A stretch of 64,000 bases of DNA, taken from NCBI RefSeq assembly GCF_026240945.1, contig NZ_JAPFPY010000005.1, positions 1 through 64,000 of the forward strand, written 5' to 3'. Positions 7,262 to 15,652 of the stretch are shown here, piece by piece. Each line of letters starts with the position of its first letter. Position 1 is the stretch's first letter. Below the pieces are notes generated by a model. It worked only from the letters and a program-made list of their open reading frames with translations. It had not been told where the DNA came from and did not search any database. The stretch is from Mycolicibacterium sp. J2. Lineage in GTDB: Bacteria > Actinomycetota > Actinomycetes > Mycobacteriales > Mycobacteriaceae. The position numbers and the translations under genes are program-made.

Positions 7262-9550
7262 TCAGTCCTCTTTACGGATCAGCTTGCCCAGCGCCACCCG
7301 GTCGGCGTTGAGCAGTTCGTCGATCCTGGGCTGGTTGACATCGGCGACGATGATCTCGCCGACCTCCTGGTAGACATTGCTGAAGATGCCGTGCTTCTTC
7401 ATCTTCTCGGTCTGGTAGACGTTGTCGTCGGTGGGTGTCACGTAGTAGACGATCTCCGGCTTGAACCGGTGGATCAGCCACAGATGGATGACATCCATCA
7501 GGCGCTTCTTACGCAGCTTCTCGGCGTAGGTGTTCTGGTCACGGACGGTCAGGATGTTGCGGCCGTGCCGATCCTTGATCGGGTCGACCACGACGTCGGC
7601 CAGCTTGTCGTCGCCGTCGCCGTAGATACCAAGCTCCAGCACATCAGACCCGGCCCGGCGCGGGCGCAACTGCACCCGCAGTGTCTCGCCGAGCTGATAG
7701 TGCTCGCCCCACAGCGCAAGCCACTCCTCCAACAGCTTCTTGGGCACCTCTGTTTGCACCAGATGCTGATGCTGGGTGGAGCCCTTGCCCATCGATTTGG
7801 TGGTGGCCGTGCGTCCCGACGACGCGGCCAGCGCGGCATCGCTGCGCGGGCCGCCGACCAGCGTCTGCGGTGTGCGGTAGGGAGATTCGACCAGCCGCAT
7901 CTTGCGCTGCAACCGCGCCAGCGCCAACATGCCGTCCTGGCGCAACGCCGTCGCGAACTCTTCGGCCGCCACCCCGTCGATCTGATGGCCGCCGTAGGTC
8001 ATGAAGTTGAAGACGAACCCCATCTTGCCGAGTTCCTCAGGGAAAGAACGCATTTCGTCATCGGTCATGCCGGTGGTGTCCCAGTTGAACGACGGCGAGA
8101 GGTTGTAGGCCAGCATCTTGTCCGGATACACCGCATGGATGGCGGTGGCGAACTCGCGGGCATCGGCCAGGTCGGCGGTCTTGGTCTCCATCCACAGGAT
8201 GTCGGCGAACGGGGCTGCGGCCAGCGACTTGGCGATCGCGTACGGGATGCCGCCACGGATCTGGAAGTACCCCTCGGGTGTCTTCACCCGCTCCGGGTCC
8301 CACGCGACATCGGCGCCCAATTCCTTGGCCTTCTCCCGTGCCGAGTACAACGACGCGGTCTTGGCGAACTTGCGCCATTCCTTGGCGCTGGTGGCCGGCG
8401 GCTCGCCCTCACGCTCGCGGAACTCCAGCAGGTCGGCCACCGCGTCACCGTAGGTCTGCAACCCGGCGTCGTCTTGCCAGGCATCGACGAACGCCGACTC
8501 CACCCCGTCGAACAGCTTGTCCAAGGACTGGCGCGGGTTGTCCTTCCACGAGGCGGCGGCGTCGGCCACCAACCGCAGGATGCCGTGGCTGTCCAGCCAC
8601 GCCTCGGCCGCGGCGTACTCGCCGTCAGGTAGTGCGTAGAGCTTGTGCCCGTTCAGCTCGGTGACACCCAGATCGAAGAACCGCCGCGTCATCGCCAGGA
8701 AACAGGATTTGTACGACGGGATGCGCAAATTGGTGGCGCCAAGCAGGAAGGGCTGATCTCGTTCGTCGGCGCGGCTGTCGATCAGGTTGGCCGCCTCGGC
8801 GTCGGTGCGGGCGACGATGATGCCCGGCACCCGCATGATGTCGAGCTGGAACCGGGCCGTATTGAGCCGCTTGATCTGTTCGTCGGAGGGCACCAGCACC
8901 TTGCCGCCCTGGTGGCCGCATTTCTTGGTGCCGGGACGCTGGTCCTCGATGTGGTAACCGGGCACCCCGGCCTCGACGAAACGCCGGATCAGGTTGCGCA
9001 CGTGCGGATCACCGCCGTGCCCGGTGTCCGCGTCGGCGATGATGAACGGCCGGTAGTCCACCGGCGGCGTCGCGGCTCGTTGCTCTTCGGTCATCTGCAG
9101 CCGCAAGTACTGCTGGTTGCGATCGGCGGTCAGCAGCGCGCGCACCAGGCCCGCCGCCTCGTCAGGCACCTGACTCAGCGGGTAGCTGGCCAGGTCAGGA
9201 CCGGGATCCTCACTGATGGAGCCCTTGGCCGAGGTCGCCCAGCCGCCCAGGTAGATGCCTTTGATACCCATCCGTTTCATCACCACCGCCTGGCCCGGTG
9301 AATAGGGGCCGAAGGTGGTGATGCTCTTCTTCTGCGCGAACAGCTCGCGCAGCAGGGGGTAGAACGCGGTCGCCGCTTCCCGTGCCACGGGGTAGTCCGA
9401 GGGGATGGTGCCGCGTTGCTCGGCGACCTGGCGCGCCGAGTACAGCCGGGTGATGCCCTCGAACCGCGCGCTGTCGAAATAGGCCTGGGTGGCCGCGACG
9501 TCGTCGTCGAAAGCTGAGGTGGAAGTGACGTTGTTTTCGATCGCGGTCAT
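7262..9550 (-). CDS. aceA: Isocitrate lyase, ICL2 type
   Basis: This enzyme splits isocitrate to glyoxylate and succinate in the glyoxylate shunt, and mycobacterial isocitrate lyases also cleave methylisocitrate from propionate breakdown. At 762 residues it is the long ICL2 form (Rv1915/Rv1916 in M. tuberculosis, where H37Rv carries it split); here it is one intact frame. The catalytic signature KKCGH is at 209-213. The long C-terminal extension, roughly 590-762, corresponds to the ICL2 domain reported to bind acetyl-CoA and activate the enzyme. The start is the ATG at 9550 with GAGGAGCG upstream. It stands alone with no malate synthase next to it. Confidence 0.95.
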   Translation of the reverse strand: MTAIENNVTSTSAFDDDVAATQAYFDSARFEGITRLYSARQVAEQRGTIPSDYPVAREAATAFYPLLRELFAQKKSITTFGPYSPGQAVVMKRMGIKGIYLGGWATSAKGSISEDPGPDLASYPLSQVPDEAAGLVRALLTADRNQQYLRLQMTEEQRAATPPVDYRPFIIADADTGHGGDPHVRNLIRRFVEAGVPGYHIEDQRPGTKKCGHQGGKVLVPSDEQIKRLNTARFQLDIMRVPGIIVARTDAEAANLIDSRADERDQPFLLGATNLRIPSYKSCFLAMTRRFFDLGVTELNGHKLYALPDGEYAAAEAWLDSHGILRLVADAAASWKDNPRQSLDKLFDGVESAFVDAWQDDAGLQTYGDAVADLLEFREREGEPPATSAKEWRKFAKTASLYSAREKAKELGADVAWDPERVKTPEGYFQIRGGIPYAIAKSLAAAPFADILWMETKTADLADAREFATAIHAVYPDKMLAYNLSPSFNWDTTGMTDDEMRSFPEELGKMGFVFNFMTYGGHQIDGVAAEEFATALRQDGMLALARLQRKMRLVESPYRTPQTLVGGPRSDAALAASSGRTATTKSMGKGSTQHQHLVQTEVPKKLLEEWLALWGEHYQLGETLRVQLRPRRAGSDVLELGIYGDGDDKLADVVVDPIKDRHGRNILTVRDQNTYAEKLRKKRLMDVIHLWLIHRFKPEIVYYVTPTDDNVYQTEKMKKHGIFSNVYQEVGEIIVADVNQPRIDELLNADRVALGKLIRKED

Positions 9551-9695
9551 GTCAAGCGCTCCTCGTCGAGCTCGGGTCCTGTTCCATCATTGCCGCCGTG
9601 GCCGGCCGTGACACCCCGTTCGCCGAAATCGGTGCGGTGCCGGCACCCGATCGCAAGAGGCACCGCGGCTGGTCCAGAGGCCTGTTTCATGCCGG

Positions 9696-10787
9696 TCAAC
9701 CCAGCGGGACCGGGGTCATCTCGGTGAGCACGTTGAAGTCGAACCCGTCGGCTTCGGCCAGATACGTTCTGGGGGCCGTGTGTCCGGCGTCGAGGCGCTG
9801 CACGCCGCGCGCGCATTCGTATACCAGCGAATTCGACAACGTGGTCATCACGTCCACGTCGAGGGTGCCCGCAGTTCGCGCGAGCGCCGCCAGCAGATGC
9901 AATCCCTCGTAGCACGATTCACCCATCGTCCCGACCAACGGCGCATCGGCACCGAAGCGGCGGGCATAGCGCCCGACGAAGTCGAGACTGTCGGAGGTGC
10001 ACAGCGACGAGAAGTAGCCGGCGCCCACGTACAGATCGCGGCAACTGTGATCACCCGCGGCCAGCAGCATGTTCTCGTCCATCAGGGGGGTCAGGCGGAC
10101 CGCCTTGGCGTCCAGTTCGCGTTCCGCGTACTGCCGGTGGAATTCGACGGCGTCCTGCCCGACGAGCAGGACGACCACCGCCGTGGCGGTCGAGCGCTCG
10201 AGCCGGTCGAGCTGGGCGTCGAAGTTCGACGTGCCCAGCGGAACGTACATCTCGTCGACGAGACTCCCGGATCCTGTCGCGGCGAGATGCCCCCGGATGG
10301 TGTTCGCGGTGCCGCGTGGCCACATGTAGTTGTTGCCGACCAACGCCCAGCGGGAGATGCGCCTCTCCCCGGCGAGCAGCGTCATCGCGGGCAACAGTTG
10401 TGTTTCCGGCGTCTCGCCGGTGACGAAGACGCCCGGGCGCCGCTCGCCACCCTCGTACAACGAGTTGTAGATGTAAGGGATCGCGCCACCGATGGCCGAG
10501 GCCAGCGATTCCCGCACGGTGGACGTGTGTACGCCTGCGACCGCTTGTATTGTGCCTGCCATGGCGAGTTCAAGCACCTGCGCTCGAACCTTGTGCACCT
10601 GCGCACCGCCGTCGACGTGCACGAGTTTGACCTCGCGGCCGAGTATGCCGCCCTCTCGATTGATCTCCTCGGCAGCCAGTTCGGCGCACAGTTGTGCCGA
10701 CGGACCGATGATCCCGAGCGGTCCCTGCAGCGGATTGACCACACCGACGACGACGGCGTCCGATTCCCTGCGTGCGTTGCTGTTCAT
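9696..10787 (-). CDS. Cytosolic AmiC-like / periplasmic-binding-fold protein, probable amide or urea sensor
   Basis: A 363-residue type I periplasmic-binding-protein fold (Peripla_BP_5/6 group) most like AmiC and UrtA. The N-terminus goes straight into the first strand (VVVGVVNPLQGPLGIIG), followed by AAEEINREGGILGREVKLV. There is no signal peptide or lipobox, and no ABC permease or ATPase gene is nearby. In Pseudomonas, AmiC is a cytosolic amide sensor that holds the antiterminator AmiR; no AmiR-like gene is visible here. The divergent MarR gene may be its partner. The start is the ATG at 10787 with GGAG 9 bases before it; the frame is open to 10805. What ligand it binds is not visible from sequence. 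Confidence 0.72.
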   Translation of the reverse strand: MNSNARRESDAVVVGVVNPLQGPLGIIGPSAQLCAELAAEEINREGGILGREVKLVHVDGGAQVHKVRAQVLELAMAGTIQAVAGVHTSTVRESLASAIGGAIPYIYNSLYEGGERRPGVFVTGETPETQLLPAMTLLAGERRISRWALVGNNYMWPRGTANTIRGHLAATGSGSLVDEMYVPLGTSNFDAQLDRLERSTATAVVVLLVGQDAVEFHRQYAERELDAKAVRLTPLMDENMLLAAGDHSCRDLYVGAGYFSSLCTSDSLDFVGRYARRFGADAPLVGTMGESCYEGLHLLAALARTAGTLDVDVMTTLSNSLVYECARGVQRLDAGHTAPRTYLAEADGFDFNVLTEMTPVPLG

Positions 10788-10824
10788 GCGACCCATCTCC
10801 ACCACCAGGTCGGGGTTGTCGTTC

Positions 10825-10854
10825 GATTACCCTGAACCACCCGCTACGGTAATC
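10825..10854. promoter_or_regulatory. Inverted-repeat operator between the AmiC-like and MarR genes
   Basis: GATTACC at 10825-10831 and GGTAATC at 10848-10854 are perfect inverted arms, extended by one more symmetric T/A pair after a skipped base. Their centres are 23 bp apart, about two helical turns, as expected for a dimeric regulator. The site is in the divergent promoter region, so MarR (10876) is the likely binder. Confidence 0.55.
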
Positions 10855-10875
10855 CACGGCGGGAGGTAACGACAG

Positions 10876-11313
10876 TTGGGAACGGTGAGCCAGGCTGCGC
10901 TGGCGTTGAGCGCGATTCAGAATTCGCTGCTGGATCGGGTGCGCGAGGTGCTCGCCGCAGAGGGATGCACCCTGGAGGAATGGCGGATTCTGGGTTGTCT
11001 CAAAGACTCTGGGGCGCTAGCCATGTCGGAGATCAGCGAAACGGCATCGATTCCGCCGTCGGCGCTGACGAAGATTGTCGACCGCATGGTGACCAACAAC
11101 CTGGTGTATCGCCGGGCGGACGCCGTTGACCGGCGCAAGATCAACCTTCGGCTGACGTCACGGGGCGCGAGTTCGTACCGGCACCTGACTGAAAGCGTCG
11201 ACCGCTGCGACCTGCTGTACGACCAGGATCAGTTGCAGAAGCTGACAGCGTTGTGCGACTTGGTGCGTGACGTGGCGGATTCCGCCCAGAGCAAGGGTGG
11301 GGTACCGGCGTAG
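10876..11313 (+). CDS. MarR-family transcriptional regulator
   Basis: A 145-residue winged helix-turn-helix protein. The recognition region reads MSEISETASIPPSALTKIVDRMV and the wing VYRRADAVDRRKINLRLTSRG, both typical of MarR. It is divergent from the AmiC-like gene with an inverted repeat between them. TTG at 10876 is used with GGAGG upstream; GTG at 10885 is an alternative. It is probably an autoregulator and regulator of the AmiC-like gene or of the wider nitrogen locus; the ligand is unknown. Confidence 0.85.
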   Translation: MGTVSQAALALSAIQNSLLDRVREVLAAEGCTLEEWRILGCLKDSGALAMSEISETASIPPSALTKIVDRMVTNNLVYRRADAVDRRKINLRLTSRGASSYRHLTESVDRCDLLYDQDQLQKLTALCDLVRDVADSAQSKGGVPA

Positions 11314-11333
11314 CGAGCCGCTGCCGCGCTCGG

Positions 11334-12497
11334 TCAACGGGCATAGATCTCGTCGTAGATCGCTGCGATGTCATCGGCGCCGGGAACCCGTGGATTGTTG
11401 GCCGGGGATCCCGAGACCAGCGCCTGCTCGGCCATGGTCGGGATGAGCCGATCCCAGTCGGCGCGAGCGATCCCATACTGCTCGGGGGTCGGCACGGTGA
11501 GGTCGCGGCACAGTTCGGATATCCCCTCCACAAACTTCGCGGCGGCGACGGTGCTCGGATCGTGCTCGGTGGCCAGACCCATCGCGCGGGCGCAGTCAGC
11601 GTAGCGATCGGCGGCGCCGTCGATCGAGTACCGAGTCACTGCCGGAAACAGCATGGCGTTTGAAAGGCCATGTGCCACATGAAAATGGGCGCCGATAGGC
11701 CTGCTCATGCCGTGGACAAGCGCGACGCTGGAGTTCGAGAACGCCATTCCGGCCTGGGTGGCCGCCATCATCATGGCCGCACGGGCTTGCTCGTCGTGCC
11801 CGTCTGCGACCACTCGCCGGATGTTCTGCCCGATCGCCCGGATGGCGAGCAGGCACAGCCCGTCGGAAAACGCGTTGGCCTTGCGGCTGACATATGCCTC
11901 GACGGCGTGGGTGAGTGCGTCGATACCGGTGTCGGCAGTCAGTCGGGCCGGCATCGACATGGTGAGGCGGTGGTCGATGATCGCGGCGATCGGCAGGAAC
12001 GACGGCCCGATGCAGAGCATCTTCTCGTCGGTGGCGCTGTCGGTGATGACGGTGAACTGAGTGGCTTCCGATCCACTTCCTGCGGTGGTCGGGATCGCCA
12101 CGATCGGGAGCGCAGGACCGGTGTAGACGTTGGGTACCTTGAACTCTCGCATCGGCTTGTCGTTGACACCCAACACGGCCAATGCCTTGGCGGTGTCCAT
12201 CGGGCTGCCTCCACCGAAACCGACGACGCTGTCAGCGCGATGTGCGGCCAGCGCGGCCTTGGCGGGAGCCAACGAGTCCGTGGTCGGATCGGGCACGGTG
12301 TCGGAGTACACGGCAACGCTGGCCCCGGCGGCTTCCAGTACTGCGACGAGTCTGTCGACCAGGCCGGTGCTGACCAGAAACGCGTCCGTCACTATCAGGG
12401 GACGCCGTGCGCCGAGGTCGGTAAGGACGATACCGGTTTCGTCGACGGAACCGCCGCCGACCCTCATTGTTCGCGGCACTGAAATGGCATGTGTCAT
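11334..12497 (-). CDS. Iron-containing alcohol dehydrogenase
   Basis: A 387-residue group III alcohol dehydrogenase (NAD(P)-dependent, Fe or Zn). The nucleotide site GFGGGSPMDTAK is near residues 93-104. The metal ligands are recognisable in the DTGIDALTHAVEAY segment and in HGMSRPIGAHFHVAHG. The start at 12497 has GAGGA in front. It runs divergently from the LysR gene, which is its likely regulator. Substrates in the family range from ethanol and 1,3-propanediol to maleylacetate and semialdehydes. In this locus a role in handling the carbon skeleton of a nitrogen compound is a guess. Confidence 0.87.
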   Translation of the reverse strand: MTHAISVPRTMRVGGGSVDETGIVLTDLGARRPLIVTDAFLVSTGLVDRLVAVLEAAGASVAVYSDTVPDPTTDSLAPAKAALAAHRADSVVGFGGGSPMDTAKALAVLGVNDKPMREFKVPNVYTGPALPIVAIPTTAGSGSEATQFTVITDSATDEKMLCIGPSFLPIAAIIDHRLTMSMPARLTADTGIDALTHAVEAYVSRKANAFSDGLCLLAIRAIGQNIRRVVADGHDEQARAAMMMAATQAGMAFSNSSVALVHGMSRPIGAHFHVAHGLSNAMLFPAVTRYSIDGAADRYADCARAMGLATEHDPSTVAAAKFVEGISELCRDLTVPTPEQYGIARADWDRLIPTMAEQALVSGSPANNPRVPGADDIAAIYDEIYAR

Positions 12498-12631
12498 AGA
12501 TGTCCTCGATCTCGACTGTTGATTCGGTTCGTAGCGGTTCGGGCCCGTGGCCCACGCCGACCGACAAGGGAATCGCTATCAGCTTGCTGGGCGAATATGC
12601 ACCAGTCAACCGTCAGATCCGCACGCCGCCT

Positions 12632-12645
12632 GTGCAGATCTGCAC
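12632..12645. promoter_or_regulatory. Perfect palindrome upstream of the LysR gene
   Basis: GTGCAGATCTGCAC is a 14-bp perfect palindrome ending 14 bases before the LysR start, within the divergent promoter region with the alcohol dehydrogenase. It is a plausible LysR autoregulatory site, although a classic T-N11-A spacing is not exact. Confidence 0.45.
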
Positions 12646-12659
12646 GGCAAGATGGGGGC

Positions 12660-13556
12660 ATGGAATCTGCCGACAACCTCCGCTATCTGCTCGAGGTGAC
12701 GCGCTCGGGCTCACCGCAAGATGCCGCGCGACGCCTCGGGGTCGACCGCACGACCGTGACCCGCCGCATCGCAAGCCTGGAGAAAGCCTCGGGCGAGCGA
12801 CTATTCGATCGCTCCAGCGGTGCTTGGCAGTTGACCGACGCCGGCCGGCGGATGCTGCCGCATGCCGAGGCGATCGACGCGGCGGTCGTGTCGGCTTTTC
12901 AGGATTCCGGTCGGCATCAGGGCCTGCGCGGACAGTTGCGGATTGTCGCGTCCGACGGATTCGGGGCTTACCTGCTGACCCCGGGGCTGCGACCGTTGAC
13001 CGACGAACATCCCGATCTGGAGGTCGCCGTGGTCACGGCCACCGCCCACGGTGTGCTCACCATGCGCGATTTCGATCTGGCCATCACCTTGGAGGAACCA
13101 TCGCCCCACGCAGGAGTGGTGCGTCCGCTCGCCGACTACGAGCTGGGCCTGTATGCGGCGTCGGCATACGTCGGGGAACACCCCGAAGTGCGCAGTCTCG
13201 GTGACCTCGCTTCCCACGTCGTCATCTGGTACGTCGAGGCCTTGCTCGACGTTGCCCCCCTGCGGTTCTTGGCAGGTCTGCTCCCCGGTATCCGAGCCCG
13301 CGTCCAGACGACCAACATCACCGGGCATCACCATGCGGTGCGCGCCGGTTTGGGCATCGCGCCGCTACCCACCTATATCGGTGATGCCGACGACACGCTG
13401 ACTCGTTTGCTGCCAACGGAATTCGCCGTCACGCGGCACTACTGGGAGGTTGTTCCGCGCGAGATATCGCGGCAGGCGCGCGTGCGTGCGTTGCGTGCTC
13501 TGTTGGACGACTTGGTCCTGGCGCACCCCCGGTTGAGGGTGCCTGCCACACCCTGA
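12660..13556 (+). CDS. LysR-family transcriptional regulator
   Basis: About 298 residues. The N-terminal helix-turn-helix is ARRLGVDRTTVTRRIASLEKASGERLFDR (about 22-50), followed by the LysR-type substrate-binding domain (from about 90). The frame is open from 12489, but the family N-terminus fits the ATG at 12660, where MESADNLRYLLEV starts, and the region before it contains the palindrome and divergent promoters. Transcribed away from the alcohol dehydrogenase, it also lies directly upstream of the nitrilase gene on the same strand. It is a likely local regulator; the inducer is unknown. Confidence 0.85.
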   Translation: MESADNLRYLLEVTRSGSPQDAARRLGVDRTTVTRRIASLEKASGERLFDRSSGAWQLTDAGRRMLPHAEAIDAAVVSAFQDSGRHQGLRGQLRIVASDGFGAYLLTPGLRPLTDEHPDLEVAVVTATAHGVLTMRDFDLAITLEEPSPHAGVVRPLADYELGLYAASAYVGEHPEVRSLGDLASHVVIWYVEALLDVAPLRFLAGLLPGIRARVQTTNITGHHHAVRAGLGIAPLPTYIGDADDTLTRLLPTEFAVTRHYWEVVPREISRQARVRALRALLDDLVLAHPRLRVPATP

Positions 13557-13612
13557 TGGTCGTTCAGTAGATAGTTTCCAAAACAGGGAAATAGCAGTTC
13601 AGAACAATGCAT

Positions 13613-13658
13613 GTAACATATACGAAACATACTGGTGAGTAGTTAACCATTACGTAAC
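13613..13658. promoter_or_regulatory. Two GlnR-type nitrogen-control boxes
   Basis: GTAACATATACGAAAC at 13613-13628 fits the actinomycete GlnR pattern GTnAC-N6-GnAAC exactly. TTAACCATTACGTAAC at 13643-13658 is a second, looser copy of the same layout 30 bp downstream. They sit in an AT-rich 197-bp gap, 96-141 bases upstream of the nitrilase gene. GlnR activates genes for nitrogen scavenging in mycobacteria under nitrogen limitation. Confidence 0.62.
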
Positions 13659-13753
13659 ATAAATGTCTTCAGTGTTGACCGTCGAACTGGCTAGCGTGTG
13701 CTTTCGATCACCAGCGGATCGAGGCGCGGATTCCCGGCCGGAAAGGTTTACAC

Positions 13754-15532
13754 GTGAAGGACATTCAGGTCGCTGCCGTTCAGTTCGAGCCGACACTGTT
13801 CGACAAGCCCGGAAACATCGACCGGGTCGCAGATCTTGTCACCCGTGCCGCCGCCGGCGGCGCCCAACTGATCACCGCCCCGGAGATGTGCACCACGGGT
13901 TACTGCTTCTTCGACCAGGGCGAGGCCGAGCGGATGGCCGAGCCGGTACCCGGGCCCACCACGGATCGTTTTGTTCAGATCGCCCGTGAACACCAGTGCT
14001 ACATCGTGTTCGGAATGCCGGAGCGTGACGAGGGCACCGGCTTGCTCTACAACACCGCGGCCTTCGTCGGGCCCGAAGGCCTGATCGGAAAACACCGAAA
14101 GACGCACGCGTACATCGCCGAACCGAAATGGGCCGCCCCTGGAAACCTCGGGCATCAGGTGTTCGACACCGAGATCGGGCGCATCGCCGTGCTGATCTGT
14201 ATGGACATCCACTTCGTCGAGACCGCACGACTGGTTGCGGTGGATGGAGCCGAGGTGATCTGTCATCTGAGCAACTGGCTGGCCGAACGAACCCCGGCCC
14301 CGTATTGGATCTCGCGCGCATACGAGAATGGTTGCTACGTCATAGAAAGCAATCGATGGGGACTGGAGCGGGGTGTGCAGTTCAGTGGCGGCAGCTGCAT
14401 CATCGCACCTGATGCGACCATTCTCGACCAGATCGACTCCGGCGACGGCCTCGCCACGGCGACCATCACCGTCGATGCGGCACAACTCGACCGGGCGGAT
14501 CGTCCCGCGCTGCGCGCGCGACGGCCGGAACTCTATCGTCAGTTGCAGATCAACAGCTATCTCTGGAATCCGAAGGACTTCTTCGGTCTCTACGGCCACC
14601 GAGGACTGCCGGAGGGCAAGTCCGCGACGGTTGCAGTGGCGCAGCTCACTCCGGCGCCCGATCTCGCGGCCAATCTCGCCACCATCAACCGGCTGTTCAC
14701 ATCGGCTGTCGCCGAACGCGGCGCGGAACTTGTCGTCTTTCCGGAGTTATCGCTGACCACCCGCCCGGTGACGCTGCGGGATCCAGCAGTCGGACAACTC
14801 ATGCGGGCAGCCGCAGCGGCATCGGCATGGCTGGTGGTGGGTCTGGCAGAATCCGATCCCGTCGATGAGCGGCAGTACAACTCACTGGTACTGATCGGTC
14901 CCGATGGCATCGAGGCGGTACACCGCAAGATCCACCTGCGAGACGGCGAACGACCGCTGTTCGAAGCCGGGGCGGCCTGGACGTATGCCGATATCCCGCT
15001 CGGCCGTGTCGGACTACTGCATGGCGATGACCTCCTGTTACCGGAATCAGGCCGGATCCTGGCCCTCAACGCTTGCGATGTCATCGCGGGAAGCGCCGAC
15101 AATCGCGAGCGAATCATGATGGGCCACAGCGGAAGTAAAGTCACACAGAGCTACCCGATTCCCACCGGGCCGTCGTTGACGCATTGGCACCACATGCGGG
15201 TGCGCGCGGGTGAGAACAACGTCTACCTGGCCTTCGCGAACACCGTCGACGCCGACGGGGGCGGCGGCTGCTCGGGCGTGTTCGGTCCGGATACCTTCGC
15301 GTTCCCGCGCAACGAGCAGGTGCTGGCCGGTGCGGAGGGCGTGGCGGCCGTCCGCATCGACACCAGGGACTCGGCCTCGGTCTACCCGTCGAACGTGGTG
15401 CGCCGTAAAGACCTCGTCACCATGCGCTTGCCGCACTGGTACGGCGCGCTGTCGGGCCCCGACGCACCGGCACGCGACGCCGAGTTCGAGGACTGGCCGG
15501 TTCACGAACCCAGTCCGGCAGTGCTCTCGTAA
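13754..15532 (+). CDS. Carbon-nitrogen hydrolase with two nitrilase domains, the second lacking the catalytic Cys
   Basis: This 592-residue protein is twice the normal length of a nitrilase-superfamily enzyme, which hydrolyses nitriles, amides or N-carbamoyl compounds. Domain 1 (about 1-270) keeps the full Glu-Lys-Cys triad: Glu44 (TAPEMC), Lys116 (HRKTH) and Cys149 (VLICMDIHF). Domain 2 (about 290-560) keeps Glu331 (VFPELS) and Lys392 (HRKIHL), but its Cys position is Gly424 (LLHGDD), so it should be catalytically dead and may be structural or regulatory. The ATG follows a poor ribosome-binding site (GGAAAGG is 9 bases away). GlnR-like boxes upstream and an NCS1 permease downstream suggest it releases ammonia from an imported nitrogen compound. 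The substrate cannot be read from sequence. Confidence 0.85.
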   Translation: MKDIQVAAVQFEPTLFDKPGNIDRVADLVTRAAAGGAQLITAPEMCTTGYCFFDQGEAERMAEPVPGPTTDRFVQIAREHQCYIVFGMPERDEGTGLLYNTAAFVGPEGLIGKHRKTHAYIAEPKWAAPGNLGHQVFDTEIGRIAVLICMDIHFVETARLVAVDGAEVICHLSNWLAERTPAPYWISRAYENGCYVIESNRWGLERGVQFSGGSCIIAPDATILDQIDSGDGLATATITVDAAQLDRADRPALRARRPELYRQLQINSYLWNPKDFFGLYGHRGLPEGKSATVAVAQLTPAPDLAANLATINRLFTSAVAERGAELVVFPELSLTTRPVTLRDPAVGQLMRAAAAASAWLVVGLAESDPVDERQYNSLVLIGPDGIEAVHRKIHLRDGERPLFEAGAAWTYADIPLGRVGLLHGDDLLLPESGRILALNACDVIAGSADNRERIMMGHSGSKVTQSYPIPTGPSLTHWHHMRVRAGENNVYLAFANTVDADGGGGCSGVFGPDTFAFPRNEQVLAGAEGVAAVRIDTRDSASVYPSNVVRRKDLVTMRLPHWYGALSGPDAPARDAEFEDWPVHEPSPAVLS

Positions 15533-15539
15533 CCGAGAC

Positions 15540-15572
15540 GCCACAGGTGTGGCCCGCTCGTCCCAGGGCCAC
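15540..15572. other. Hairpin-forming intercistronic sequence
   Basis: Directly after the nitrilase stop, GCCACA/TGTGGC (15540-15553) and GTGGCCC/GGGCCAC (15549-15572) can form alternative, mutually exclusive stems. No T-run follows, so this is not an intrinsic terminator. It could protect the upstream message or simply reflect GC-rich sequence. Confidence 0.3.
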
Positions 15573-15652
15573 CCGGTCCCGTCGCGCCACGTGGTGCTGA
15601 CGGTCGATACATCATGCCCCAGGCGGGGCGCCCTCACGAAGAAGGTGAAACC

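Noticed and set aside
7124..8632. 502-codon plus-strand frame opposite aceA
   Set aside because: Antisense to isocitrate lyase with biased composition and no family features.
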